Of a stretch of DNA of 64,000 bases, positions 7,365-15,902 are shown in pieces. This DNA is from Bacteroidales bacterium. GTDB lineage: Bacteria > Bacteroidota > Bacteroidia > Bacteroidales > UBA932. The translations under genes and the position numbers were made by a program. Numbering within the stretch: the first letter of the stretch is position 1; each line of letters opens with the position of its first letter. Where the stretch lies: contig JAKSJM010000001.1 of assembly GCA_024398075.1 (NCBI GenBank), positions 1-64,000 of the forward strand. The letters run 5' to 3'. The notes under the pieces are model-generated. The model had not been told where the DNA came from. It searched no databases and saw nothing but the letters and a program-made list of their open reading frames with translations.

Positions 7365-7372
7365 CAAATTTA
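7365..7372 (-). promoter_or_regulatory. -7-like box for the prolyl-tRNA editing gene
   Basis: Minus-strand TAAATTTG, 4 nt from the ATG at 7360; if used, the message would be leaderless. Confidence 0.4.
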
Positions 7373-7415
7373 GTAAAATCGAGAAAAAAGATTTTCGTGA
7401 TTGGGTATTTGTTGT

Positions 7416-7423
7416 TAAATTTG
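7416..7423 (+). promoter_or_regulatory. -7 box for the DUF1846 gene
   Basis: TAAATTTG, 9 nt before the ATG at 7433, implying a very short leader. It is divergent from the box at 7365-7372. Confidence 0.45.
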
Positions 7424-7432
7424 TGTCCCGTT

Positions 7433-8914
7433 ATGAAATACGGATTTGACAACGACAAGTATCTGAAGATACAGTCAGAACACATTAAGGAGCGCATCGC
7501 TCAGTTTGACAATAAGCTTTACCTCGAACTCGGAGGAAAGCTTTTCGACGATTTCCATGCAAGTAGAGTACTGCCCGGCTTCAAGCCAGACAGCAAGCTT
7601 CGCATGCTTCAGCAGCTCAGCGACTCGGCTGAGATTGTAATCGTTATCAGTGCTATCGACATCGAGAAAAACAAGGTTCGTCAGGACTACGGAATCACCT
7701 ATGACATGGATGTTCTCCGTCTTAGGTCTGAGTTCATGAACTGCGGTTTCCTCGTTAATTCTGTGGTCATCACCCATTACAATGGCCAGAGCAGTGCCGA
7801 TGCATATCGTGCCAAACTTGAGCGTATGGGTATCAAGGCATATTATCACTATACCATTGAGGATTATCCAAACAATGTGGCTCTCATCGACTCAGAGGAG
7901 GGTTTTGGCCGCAATGATTATGTCGAGACCACACGCCCGCTTGTCATTGTCACAGCTCCGGGCCCTGGTAGCGGTAAGATGGCTGTCTGTCTTAGCCAGC
8001 TCTATCAGGAGCATCAGCATGGTGTCAAGGCCGGTTACGCCAAGTTTGAGACATTCCCTGTTTGGAACCTTCCACTCAAGCACCCAGTTAATATCGCATA
8101 CGAGGCTGCTACTGCAGACCTTAATGATGTGAACATGATCGACCCATTCCATCTCGAGGCGTACGGAAAGATCGCGATCAACTATAATCGTGATATTGAG
8201 ATTTTCCCTGTGCTAAATGCCCTCTTTGAGGGTATCGATGGCGATAACCCATATAAGTCACCTACTGACATGGGCGTAAATATGGTCGGCTTCTGCATGT
8301 CAAATGACGATGCTTGCTGTGATGCAGCACGTGACGAGATCATTCGCCGTTACTATACCGCACTTAATAAGCTTGCGGATGGTGCCGGTAATGATAGTGA
8401 GGTCAACAAGATCTCTCTTTTGATGAAGCAGGCCAAGATCACCACAGAATATAGAAGGGCTACAGTCGCCGCGAAAGCCCGTCAGGAGCTTTGTGAGAAG
8501 CCATCCTCGGCCATAGAGCTTGCGGACGGAACCATCATTACAGCTGAGACCAGTTCGCTTCTCGGACCAAGTGCGGCTCTTATCTTGAATGCGACCAAGC
8601 ATCTTGCAGGTATTCCTCATGATGTCAAGCTTATTCCAGAGAGCATGATCGAGCCTATTCAGAAGACCAAGGTGGACTATTTGCATGGCCATAATCCACG
8701 CCTTCATACCGATGAGGTACTTGTAGCGCTTTCCATGCTTAGTACCCATGATGAGAACTGTAAGAAGGCTCTGGATAAACTCCCAGAACTTAATGGCTGC
8801 CAGGTTCATTCTACTGTAATGCTCAGCGAAGTAGATAGAAAGATATTCCACAAGCTTGGCGTGGGTCTGACTTGTGATCCTGTCCATAAGGTTAAGCTTG
8901 ACCAGGAGGTATAG
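7433..8914 (+). CDS. DUF1846 domain protein
   Basis: 493 residues, the usual length of DUF1846 proteins, which are widespread in anaerobic bacteria and of unknown function. The family hallmark APGPGSGKMAVCLSQLY occurs near residue 180; it resembles a nucleotide-binding P-loop, but that is not proven. Other typical stretches are ENKYRQDYGITYDMDV-like sequence near residue 80 and NMVGFCMSNDDACC near residue 285. There is no signal peptide and it should be cytoplasmic. Start at ATG 7433, 9 nt behind a -7 box; in-frame codons upstream lie in the divergent promoter region. It is followed by a good terminator, so it is monocistronic. Confidence 0.88.
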   Translation: MKYGFDNDKYLKIQSEHIKERIAQFDNKLYLELGGKLFDDFHASRVLPGFKPDSKLRMLQQLSDSAEIVIVISAIDIEKNKVRQDYGITYDMDVLRLRSEFMNCGFLVNSVVITHYNGQSSADAYRAKLERMGIKAYYHYTIEDYPNNVALIDSEEGFGRNDYVETTRPLVIVTAPGPGSGKMAVCLSQLYQEHQHGVKAGYAKFETFPVWNLPLKHPVNIAYEAATADLNDVNMIDPFHLEAYGKIAINYNRDIEIFPVLNALFEGIDGDNPYKSPTDMGVNMVGFCMSNDDACCDAARDEIIRRYYTALNKLADGAGNDSEVNKISLLMKQAKITTEYRRATVAAKARQELCEKPSSAIELADGTIITAETSSLLGPSAALILNATKHLAGIPHDVKLIPESMIEPIQKTKVDYLHGHNPRLHTDEVLVALSMLSTHDENCKKALDKLPELNGCQVHSTVMLSEVDRKIFHKLGVGLTCDPVHKVKLDQEV

Positions 8915-8935
8915 GCTTGCCTTAATAAATCTAGG

Positions 8936-8967
8936 TCCCCGATGCTTTGGCGTCGGGGATTTTTTTG
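8936..8967 (+). terminator. rho-independent terminator after the DUF1846 gene
   Basis: Stem TCCCCGATGC / GCGTCGGGGA (one G-T wobble) with loop TTTG, followed by a run of seven T. Confidence 0.9.
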
Positions 8968-8981
8968 TTGCATGCTATTTC

Positions 8982-8995
8982 TTGAACCGATTCAA
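8982..8995. promoter_or_regulatory. candidate LacI-family operator
   Basis: TTGAACCGATTCAA is a near-perfect palindrome (six of seven positions per half match) centred on CG, the pattern typical of LacI/GalR operators. It ends 27 bp upstream of the -33 element of the 18-gene operon that encodes a LacI-type fusion regulator. It is the only such palindrome I found in the intergenic stretches around this operon. Binding is inferred, not shown. Confidence 0.45.
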
Positions 8996-9022
8996 AAACG
9001 TTATAAAATTATCGCGTGTATC

Positions 9023-9054
9023 TTTGTATTTCTTTGAAACCTTTCATATATTTG
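9023..9054 (+). promoter_or_regulatory. promoter of the 18-gene oxidoreductase/SusCD operon
   Basis: TTTG (9023-9026), 20 bp, TATATTTG (9047-9054): an almost ideal Bacteroidota promoter, 19 nt before the ATG at 9074. No comparable promoter was found between the genes of the operon. Confidence 0.75.
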
Positions 9055-9073
9055 TGTCGCTAATTTTACACTA

Positions 9074-10375
9074 ATGATACAGATAACCAAGAAAATACCC
9101 GTTGCTGGAAGCTACGACGTAGTCGTATGCGGTGGAGGTCCTGCCGGATTCATTGCCGCGATAGCGGCTGCAAGGGAGGGAGCAAAGACGGCTCTCATTG
9201 AACAATATGGCTTTCTTGGAGGTATGGCCACGGCTGGCATTGTCGCACCTTTGAGTGTGTTCACCTACAAGGGCAAGCAAGTCATTGGCGGCATTCCATG
9301 GGAGTTCGTACAGAGACTGCAGCAGATGGGCGGTGGTCTTATTGAAAAGCCACTTGGAAATGTGGCATTTGAGCCTGAACTATACAAATTGTGCTGCCAG
9401 AGAATGGTTCTCGAAGCCGGTGTAGATCTTTATATGCACTCATACCTTAGTGGCTGCGATTTCGAGGATGGCAGTGTGAAGCATGTCATCATCGAGAATA
9501 AGAATGGTACTGAAGCATTGTCAGCCAAGGTCTTCATAGACTGTACCGGTGACGCTGACTTGGCGTATATGGCTGGTGTAGAGATGCTTCCGATGGAAGG
9601 AATGCCTCTTCAGCCTATGTCTACATATTTCGTTCTCTCGGGAGTGGATACAGATTCGCCAATGATTCAGGAGGCGATGCATCATAACAAACAGGGCGAG
9701 AATTGCCATTGTCTTCCTGTGAGGGAGGTGCTGCTCGCGAAGATGGATGAACTTGGCATGCCAGAATTTGGCGGTCCATGGTTCTGCACCACTCTTCAGC
9801 CTGGCGTAGTCACGGTGAATATGACTAGAACGGCGGGAGATGCCCTGGACAATAGAGACTTTACCCGCGCTGAGTGTCTTCTTAGGGAGGATGTCTTCAA
9901 GATGGCTAAGGTCCTGAAGGATAACTTCAAGGAATTCGAGAATTCGTATGTTTCTTCAGTCGCGGTACATGCTGGTATACGCGAAAGTAGAAGAATCCAT
10001 GGCGTTCATGTCATTACGGCAGACGAGTACGTAAGTGGCGATCGTTATGATGACAGCATCTCTAGAGGCGCTCATCCTATCGATGTGCATGTCGCGAAGG
10101 GTGCTTCGCAGAATGTTACCTTCCTTGAGCAAGCTGCGTACGTTCCATATCGTGCATTGATTGCAGAAAACGTCAAAAACTTGCTTGTCGCTGGAAGATG
10201 CATCTCTGCTGATAAGAAGGCGTTCGCTTCGCTGCGTGTTCAGGCCAGCTGCATGGGCATGGGGCAGGCAGCCGGCGTGGCAGCTGCGCAGTGTGCATCC
10301 GCTTCTGTAGCTGTACAGGAAGCGGATATAGAAAAACTCACAGATAAACTTCGCCTGATGGGCGCTCAGATTTAG
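9074..10375 (+). CDS. FAD-dependent oxidoreductase (FAD_oxidored type)
   Basis: 433 residues. The dinucleotide-binding motif GGGPAG is at residues 20-25, followed by the usual GGMATAG stretch, and the C-terminal FAD segment is NLLVAGRCISADKKA...MGMGQAAGVAAA. It matches the FAD-dependent oxidoreductase family often seen in Bacteroidota and Planctomycetota catabolic loci; substrates are mostly unknown. There is no signal peptide, so it is cytoplasmic. It is the first gene of the operon, 19 nt after the promoter box, and the symporter gene follows after 4 bp. It is one of five related oxidoreductase modules in the operon. It is closest in layout to the genes at 14442 and 29200, which also lack the extra N-terminal module. 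Confidence 0.85.
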   Translation: MIQITKKIPVAGSYDVVVCGGGPAGFIAAIAAAREGAKTALIEQYGFLGGMATAGIVAPLSVFTYKGKQVIGGIPWEFVQRLQQMGGGLIEKPLGNVAFEPELYKLCCQRMVLEAGVDLYMHSYLSGCDFEDGSVKHVIIENKNGTEALSAKVFIDCTGDADLAYMAGVEMLPMEGMPLQPMSTYFVLSGVDTDSPMIQEAMHHNKQGENCHCLPVREVLLAKMDELGMPEFGGPWFCTTLQPGVVTVNMTRTAGDALDNRDFTRAECLLREDVFKMAKVLKDNFKEFENSYVSSVAVHAGIRESRRIHGVHVITADEYVSGDRYDDSISRGAHPIDVHVAKGASQNVTFLEQAAYVPYRALIAENVKNLLVAGRCISADKKAFASLRVQASCMGMGQAAGVAAAQCASASVAVQEADIEKLTDKLRLMGAQI

Positions 10376-10379
10376 GATT

Positions 10380-12158
10380 ATGGGTATACTTGATTACATA
10401 GTTATTCTTCTTTACTTCGTTGGACTTGTGGCTGTAAGCCTTATAATGTCACGAAAGATAAAGAGTTCGGAAGATATGTTCATTGCAGGAAGAAATTCTT
10501 CGTGGTGGCTATCTGGTGTGTCTTCATATATGACCATCTTCTCGGCAAGCACCTTTGTGGTATGGGGAGGAGTGGCTTACAAGTCTGGACTTGTAGCCAC
10601 TACGGTGGCGCTCTGTTTCACCGTTGCTTCATTTGTAGTGGGCAAGTGGATATCTGGTCGCTGGAGACGTCTTCGCATAAAGTCTCCAGGCGAGTTCCTG
10701 ACCATACGCTTTGGACATAAGACAGTCAGTTTCTACACCATTTCCGGAATCATTGGACGTGGTGTGCATACAGCAGTGGCCTTGTACGCTGTGGCTGTAG
10801 TCATGTGCGCTTTGATAAGCGTTCCAGAGGGAAGCATCTTGGCGTCTACGGGCCTTCCTGGTGATGCGCCTGTTGGACACCTTTGCATTTGGTGGGCGCT
10901 GCTCATTCTGGGAGCGATAACATTGACATACACCATCGCAGGAGGATTCCTTGCGGTGCTTATGACTGATGTCATCCAGTTCGGCGTGCTCTTCTCGGTG
11001 GTGGTTTTCCTCATCCCGCTCTCGTTCCACGAGGTGGGAGGCGTACAGACTTTCATCACCAAGGCTCGCGAGATTCCAGGTTTCTTCTCTGGTACCTCGT
11101 CGACGTACACCTGGCTGTGGCTTGCCCTTTGGACAGTGCTCCAGGTGGCCATGATGGGGGGCGATTGGCCTTTCGTGCAGCGATATATCAGTGTGCCTAC
11201 GGTAAAGGATGCGAAGAAGAGCACATACCTCATCGGCATTCTTTATTTCATCACACCGCTTATCTGGTACCTTCCTGCCATGATCTACAGAGTCATTGTC
11301 CCTGGACCAGGAATGGATGCAGACCCTGCCATGATGACATACATCGGCGAAAGCGCCTATGTGAACATGTCGAAGACCGTGCTCATGTCGGGCATGCTCG
11401 GCATGATGCTGGCGGCAATGCTTTCGGCGACCATGTCGAATTTCTCCGGAAATCTGAATGTGTATGCCAATGTTTTCACATACGAAATCTGGGGACACGG
11501 AAAGAATGGCGCTGCTGACGAGAAGAAGCGCATCCGCGTGGGAAGGCTTTTCACATTGGTATTCGGACTCAGCATCATTGCGGTCTCTATGCTTGTCCCA
11601 TTCGCTGGAGGCGCTGAGAAGATGGTGGTGACACTTCTTACCATGGTCATTTGCCCTCTGTACATCCCATCTATCTGGGGCTTGTTCTCTAAACGTCTCA
11701 CAGGAAATCAGCTTATAATAGCAATGGCCATTACTTGGGTAGTCGGTTTTACCGCCAAGTTCACTGTGCCTGCTGAAGTGCTGAGTCAGAGCCTCATTGA
11801 AAGCATCTCTGGATGCGTTCTTCCTATAGCAATTCTTTCGGCCATGGAGCTTGTTTCCAAGCATAAGGGCCTCTCTGCCAGTGGCTACGATCAGATTGCT
11901 TCGTACGAGGATCCGAATGCAGAGGTGGAACCTGACGAGCATATGAAACTTGCCACCAAGAAGTTCTCTCTCATGGCAATCAGTTGCTTCTGTATCACTC
12001 TTGGAGCCATAGCACTCCTTCTTATCGGCATGCTCATCGCGCGTGATCCGAAGACCATGGCTGTCAAGGGCATAGTCATATCATTTGTGTGCGCTATTCT
12101 AGCAATCATAGCAGCATATCTGGTGTACAGAGTAATAGATTCAAGAAAAAATGCGTAA
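10380..12158 (+). CDS. sodium:solute symporter (SSS family)
   Basis: 592 residues with about 13-14 hydrophobic helices, starting directly with a membrane segment (LDYIVILLYFVGLVAVSLIMS). Typical SSS features are SSEDMFIAGRNSSWWLSGVSSYMT near the N terminus and MLAAMLSATMSNFSGNLN in the middle. These carriers move sugars, amino acids, carboxylates or other small organics with Na+. It sits in the inner membrane and would import whatever SusC/SusD deliver to the periplasm. The long charged loop near residue 500 (ASYEDPNAEVEPDEHMK) precedes the last two helices. Start is 4 bp after the preceding stop, and the end overlaps the next start by 8 bp, so translation is coupled. Confidence 0.88.
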   Translation: MGILDYIVILLYFVGLVAVSLIMSRKIKSSEDMFIAGRNSSWWLSGVSSYMTIFSASTFVVWGGVAYKSGLVATTVALCFTVASFVVGKWISGRWRRLRIKSPGEFLTIRFGHKTVSFYTISGIIGRGVHTAVALYAVAVVMCALISVPEGSILASTGLPGDAPVGHLCIWWALLILGAITLTYTIAGGFLAVLMTDVIQFGVLFSVVVFLIPLSFHEVGGVQTFITKAREIPGFFSGTSSTYTWLWLALWTVLQVAMMGGDWPFVQRYISVPTVKDAKKSTYLIGILYFITPLIWYLPAMIYRVIVPGPGMDADPAMMTYIGESAYVNMSKTVLMSGMLGMMLAAMLSATMSNFSGNLNVYANVFTYEIWGHGKNGAADEKKRIRVGRLFTLVFGLSIIAVSMLVPFAGGAEKMVVTLLTMVICPLYIPSIWGLFSKRLTGNQLIIAMAITWVVGFTAKFTVPAEVLSQSLIESISGCVLPIAILSAMELVSKHKGLSASGYDQIASYEDPNAEVEPDEHMKLATKKFSLMAISCFCITLGAIALLLIGMLIARDPKTMAVKGIVISFVCAILAIIAAYLVYRVIDSRKNA

Positions 12159-14433
12159 GTTCATATCAGTATTTTCCGCGCTCCTCGTGAGTGTGTCATC
12201 CTTCGCTCAGCTATATGTGGAGCCAGAGAAGGATGTAGAATGTTCTGTTTTTTTCGAGAAGCAAGGCATGACAAAGGCCCAGCAGGGATTGGAAATCCAC
12301 GGGAACTATATCTTCTCTCTTGAGGATGGTGGCCATGTCAATGTGTATGATTTCAAGAAACCTACAGGCAAGCCTATAGGTGGCTTTACACTTGGTTCTG
12401 CTCGTCCAGATAACCATTCAAACAATGCTGAATTTGGAATTGAAACCGCTCCAGGCGCATCTTTCCCTCTTCTTTACGTTTCTGTAGGCAAGCCAAACAG
12501 TGAGATAGACTGGACCTGTTTTGTGGAAAGTATCACTCGCAAGGGAAAGAAGTGGTCTTCAGAACTTGTCCAGACCATTGTCCTTGATGGAAACGGCTGG
12601 GACAAAAGAGGTTATGTTTCTATTTTTGGCGCTCCAAGCTGGCTCGTCGATAAGGAGAGAGGCTTTATCTGGATTTTCTCTGCCCGTCAACGTACGGTGG
12701 CTAGAGTCACCAAGGAAGCATACGAGAATCAGTATGTAGCTACAAAGTTCCGTATTCCTAGTCTTTCGGAGGGAGAAATCGTGAATCTTGGTGTGGATGA
12801 TATCCTTGACCAGGTGGTATTCCCTTATGAGGTGTGGTTTACACAGGCTGGATGTGTGCACGATGGTAAGATCTACTACTGCTTCGGAGTGGGAAAGCAG
12901 GATCCTACCAGACCTTCATGCATTCGCGTATATGACACTGATAGACGTGTCATCTCCGCTCGCTATGAACTTCAGGAGGAGATCCCTCTTGAGATGGAGG
13001 ACATCGTGATACGTGATGGCTGGATGTATGTGAATACAAATGTCAATCGTAAGAAGACCAAGAGTCTTCCTTGCATCTACAAGCTTTCTCTTCCTAAGGA
13101 AAAACCTGCTCCTAAGAACTGGGAGGAAGAACTGAGACAGGATCCGGAAAAGGCAGGTGGCATCTATTACATCGATCCTTTTGATGATGTCAATGTAACA
13201 TCGGCTCCAGCTGGTTACAAACCTTTCTATATTACAGGATACTTCCGTCATGGCGCTCGTCAGATGGATGATAATTATACTTATCCAGATGTCTATAATT
13301 CCTTGAAACAGGCTGCTGAGGCATCTAATCTTACTTCGCTTGGCGAGTCTATATGGAAGAGGGTAAGCGAGTTCTGGCCACGTTTCGACCTGCGTGTCTG
13401 CGACCTTACCATGGTGGGATATCGTCAGAGCAAGCAGTTGGGCCAGAGAATGGCGGACAATTATCCAGAGGTTTTTGCTGGCGATCCGTTCGTGAAGACC
13501 ATCTCTACAAGTGTGGTTAGAGTTTCAGAGACCATGCATGGCTTTAACCTTGGCCTTCAGTCCAGGATGCCTGAACTTGAGTGGGATATCATAGATGCCA
13601 CCAGGACAAACATAAGATACATGAATCCTTATGCAGACGGTAATCCTGACAAGATAGCCCTTGACCAGGTGCTTAGAGATTTCCGTGGCGAGTGGTATCA
13701 GAGATACAAGTCGTATGCTTTGAGTATGTTCGATCCAGATGAGTTCCTCTCAAGACTCTTTGTAGACATTGATCAGGTAAAGAAAGACTATGACGCATTT
13801 GATCTGATGTGGAGGTATTGGCTCGCTGCATCTGTCATGCAGAATCTCAATGAGCAGATGCCTATCTGGGATGTGTTCTCCGAGAAGGAAATAATCGGTT
13901 GGACCAAGGCCGAGAACTACAAATACTATATGCAGAAGGGCCCAGACCCAGTGAACATGACTAGAGGCTGGGGATATGGAACGCGCATCCTTCGTGGCAT
14001 CATGGACTCTGCCAAGGAAAACATTGAACTTGGTCGTCATGGAGTGGATCTGAGGTTCGGCCATGATGGCGTACTTATGGCCACCATGACTGCCCTTCAG
14101 GCAGATGATTGGGCTACAGAGGTATCCGACCCTGATGCAGTGAGTGATATCTGGCAGGTCTGGAACATCCCTATGAATGCAAACCTTCAGCTTGTATTCT
14201 ACAAGAGCGAGTCTTCGGATGAGATACTTGTGAAGGCCATGCTGAATGAGAGGGACTGCAAGCTTCCTTTCGAGGCTGTAAATGGCTCATTCTACAAATG
14301 GAGCGAGATGTATCCATACTATAAAGCTCGCTTCGATGAGGCTGAGACGAAGATGTCAGAGTCTGCGAAGATCGATGTCTCTGCTTACGGAAAGCAGCAG
14401 CTGATGCACATTACACCGTCAACAAAGAAATAA
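12151..14433 (+). CDS. propeller-like domain fused to a histidine acid phosphatase
   Basis: 760 residues. A Sec signal (MRKFISVFSALLVSVSSFAQ) is followed by about 330 residues of repeated beta-rich segments (LEIHGNYIFSLEDGGHVNVYD, VHDGKIYYCFGVG, IVIRDGWMYVNTN) that look like a beta-propeller. A clade-2 histidine phosphatase domain follows: the nucleophile motif RHGAR is at residues 366-370 and the proton donor pair His638-Asp639 is in FGHDGVLM. Enzymes of this clade include phytases and MINPP-like inositol phosphate phosphatases. It is probably periplasmic. The second half is similar to the stand-alone phosphatase at 30473. The propeller fusion is unusual and might position or sense the substrate. 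The start overlaps the symporter gene by 8 bp. Confidence 0.78.
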   Translation: MRKFISVFSALLVSVSSFAQLYVEPEKDVECSVFFEKQGMTKAQQGLEIHGNYIFSLEDGGHVNVYDFKKPTGKPIGGFTLGSARPDNHSNNAEFGIETAPGASFPLLYVSVGKPNSEIDWTCFVESITRKGKKWSSELVQTIVLDGNGWDKRGYVSIFGAPSWLVDKERGFIWIFSARQRTVARVTKEAYENQYVATKFRIPSLSEGEIVNLGVDDILDQVVFPYEVWFTQAGCVHDGKIYYCFGVGKQDPTRPSCIRVYDTDRRVISARYELQEEIPLEMEDIVIRDGWMYVNTNVNRKKTKSLPCIYKLSLPKEKPAPKNWEEELRQDPEKAGGIYYIDPFDDVNVTSAPAGYKPFYITGYFRHGARQMDDNYTYPDVYNSLKQAAEASNLTSLGESIWKRVSEFWPRFDLRVCDLTMVGYRQSKQLGQRMADNYPEVFAGDPFVKTISTSVVRVSETMHGFNLGLQSRMPELEWDIIDATRTNIRYMNPYADGNPDKIALDQVLRDFRGEWYQRYKSYALSMFDPDEFLSRLFVDIDQVKKDYDAFDLMWRYWLAASVMQNLNEQMPIWDVFSEKEIIGWTKAENYKYYMQKGPDPVNMTRGWGYGTRILRGIMDSAKENIELGRHGVDLRFGHDGVLMATMTALQADDWATEVSDPDAVSDIWQVWNIPMNANLQLVFYKSESSDEILVKAMLNERDCKLPFEAVNGSFYKWSEMYPYYKARFDEAETKMSESAKIDVSAYGKQQLMHITPSTKK

Positions 14434-14441
14434 CGTATATA

Positions 14442-15899
14442 ATGGACAGAAGAAATTTCCTAAGGACTTCAGGGGCATTGGCAGCCGCAGCGGCTGTCCT
14501 GCCTAGTCTTCAGTCATGCTCTGGAGCAAGCGATTCAAGCATACCCCAGAAGTTTGACACTGATATCCTCGTTGTAGGAGGAGGCCCTGCCGGCGTTTGC
14601 GCTGCCATCGCAGCGGCTCGCCTTGGCAAGAGAGTGATGATCATCGAAAGTGGCAATTGCCTCGGTGGAATGGCTACCAAGGGAATGGTAGCTCCTTTCA
14701 TGACCTGTTTCGACTCTGCTGGTGAGCAGCAGGTAATCAAGGGACTCTTTGATGAGATTGTTTGTAGGATGGTAGACATAAATGGCGCCATACATCCATC
14801 AAAGGTGAGGGCTACTTCACCTTATTCTGCATGGATTACAGCAGGACATGACCATTGTACTCCTTTCGAGCCAGAGGCCATGAAGTTTGTCCTCGACCAG
14901 ATGACATCCGAGGCAGGTGTGAAGGTGCTCTTCCATGCTCAGTTCGTACGTCCAGTGATGAAGGGAAATCAGATTAAGGGAGCAGTCATACTCGCAAAAT
15001 CTGGCCTTCAGGGCGTTTCTGCGAAATGTGTCATCGACTGTACTGGTGACGGCGATGTAGCTGCAGCGGCGGGAGTACCTTTCGAGTTCGGAAACCAGGC
15101 CCTTGGTAAGGTGCAGCCTTCTACACTTTTCTTCCATGTATGTGGAGTAGATTCACCTGCATTTGAGAAGGAAGTTGAGGCACATCTTCCTGAATTCAGA
15201 AAAGTGGATGGTGTAAGCTATCGTACTCTTCACTGGAGAGTGGCTGAGGCTGAAGCAGCAGGGGAGTGGGACATCGCCCGAAAGTCCATCAATATCTACA
15301 AGTGTGTCAAGGACGATCACTGGGCAGTGAACTGTACCCGTGTAAAAGACGTGGATGCTACTGATTCAGAGAGCCTTACAATGGGAGAAATAGAAGGAAG
15401 ACGTCAGGTTCAGGAGCTTATGAACTTCTTCCATAAGTACGTACCTTCATTCAAGAATGCCACTCTCATGAGCTCAGCCTCTACACTTGGTATCAGAGAG
15501 TCTCGCCATATCCTTGGTGAGCATGTACTTCAGGCTGAGGACCTTATCGCAGGAGTAGTTCCTGATGACAGCATCCTTCTCGCATCAAATTCAGTCGACG
15601 TACATGGTGGTGGCAAGACTGCAAACAGTACCACATACATGACCATCAATGCTCCTTGGTATGGTGTCCCTTATAGATGTCTTGTTCCACAGGGTGTAAA
15701 GGGACTTCTCGTAGCAGGACGCTGTCTTTCAGCTACTTCTGATGCCGCCGGAGCAGTGCGCGTGATGCCGCCAGCGATGGCGATGGGTGAAGCAGCTGGT
15801 ACAGCTGCGGCGCTCGCCATCGGCGCAGGCATCACTCCAGATGCAATCGATATCGATACTCTCAGAAAACAGCTTAAATCTCAGAACGTATTTTTATAA
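14442..15899 (+). CDS. exported FAD-dependent oxidoreductase with RR signal
   Basis: 485 residues. The N terminus MDRRNFLRTSG resembles a twin-arginine signal and is followed by a hydrophobic stretch and a lipobox ending at Cys26 (SLQSC), so the protein may be exported folded with its FAD bound and lipid-anchored. The FAD motif GGGPAG follows at about residue 48, with CLGGMATKGMVAP after it, and the C-terminal segment is GLLVAGRCLSATSDA. It is similar to the cytoplasmic paralogue at 9074. Its gene lies between the phosphatase fusion and the GpsA-like gene (gaps 8 and 3 bp). The electron acceptor outside the cytoplasm is unclear, and the RR motif could be fortuitous. Confidence 0.78.
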   Translation: MDRRNFLRTSGALAAAAAVLPSLQSCSGASDSSIPQKFDTDILVVGGGPAGVCAAIAAARLGKRVMIIESGNCLGGMATKGMVAPFMTCFDSAGEQQVIKGLFDEIVCRMVDINGAIHPSKVRATSPYSAWITAGHDHCTPFEPEAMKFVLDQMTSEAGVKVLFHAQFVRPVMKGNQIKGAVILAKSGLQGVSAKCVIDCTGDGDVAAAAGVPFEFGNQALGKVQPSTLFFHVCGVDSPAFEKEVEAHLPEFRKVDGVSYRTLHWRVAEAEAAGEWDIARKSINIYKCVKDDHWAVNCTRVKDVDATDSESLTMGEIEGRRQVQELMNFFHKYVPSFKNATLMSSASTLGIRESRHILGEHVLQAEDLIAGVVPDDSILLASNSVDVHGGGKTANSTTYMTINAPWYGVPYRCLVPQGVKGLLVAGRCLSATSDAAGAVRVMPPAMAMGEAAGTAAALAIGAGITPDAIDIDTLRKQLKSQNVFL

Positions 15900-15902
15900 A
15901 CA

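Noticed and set aside
10629..11942. 437-aa minus-strand frame opposite the symporter
   Set aside because: Antisense shadow: His/Arg-rich composition without domain pattern, opposite a clear SSS gene.
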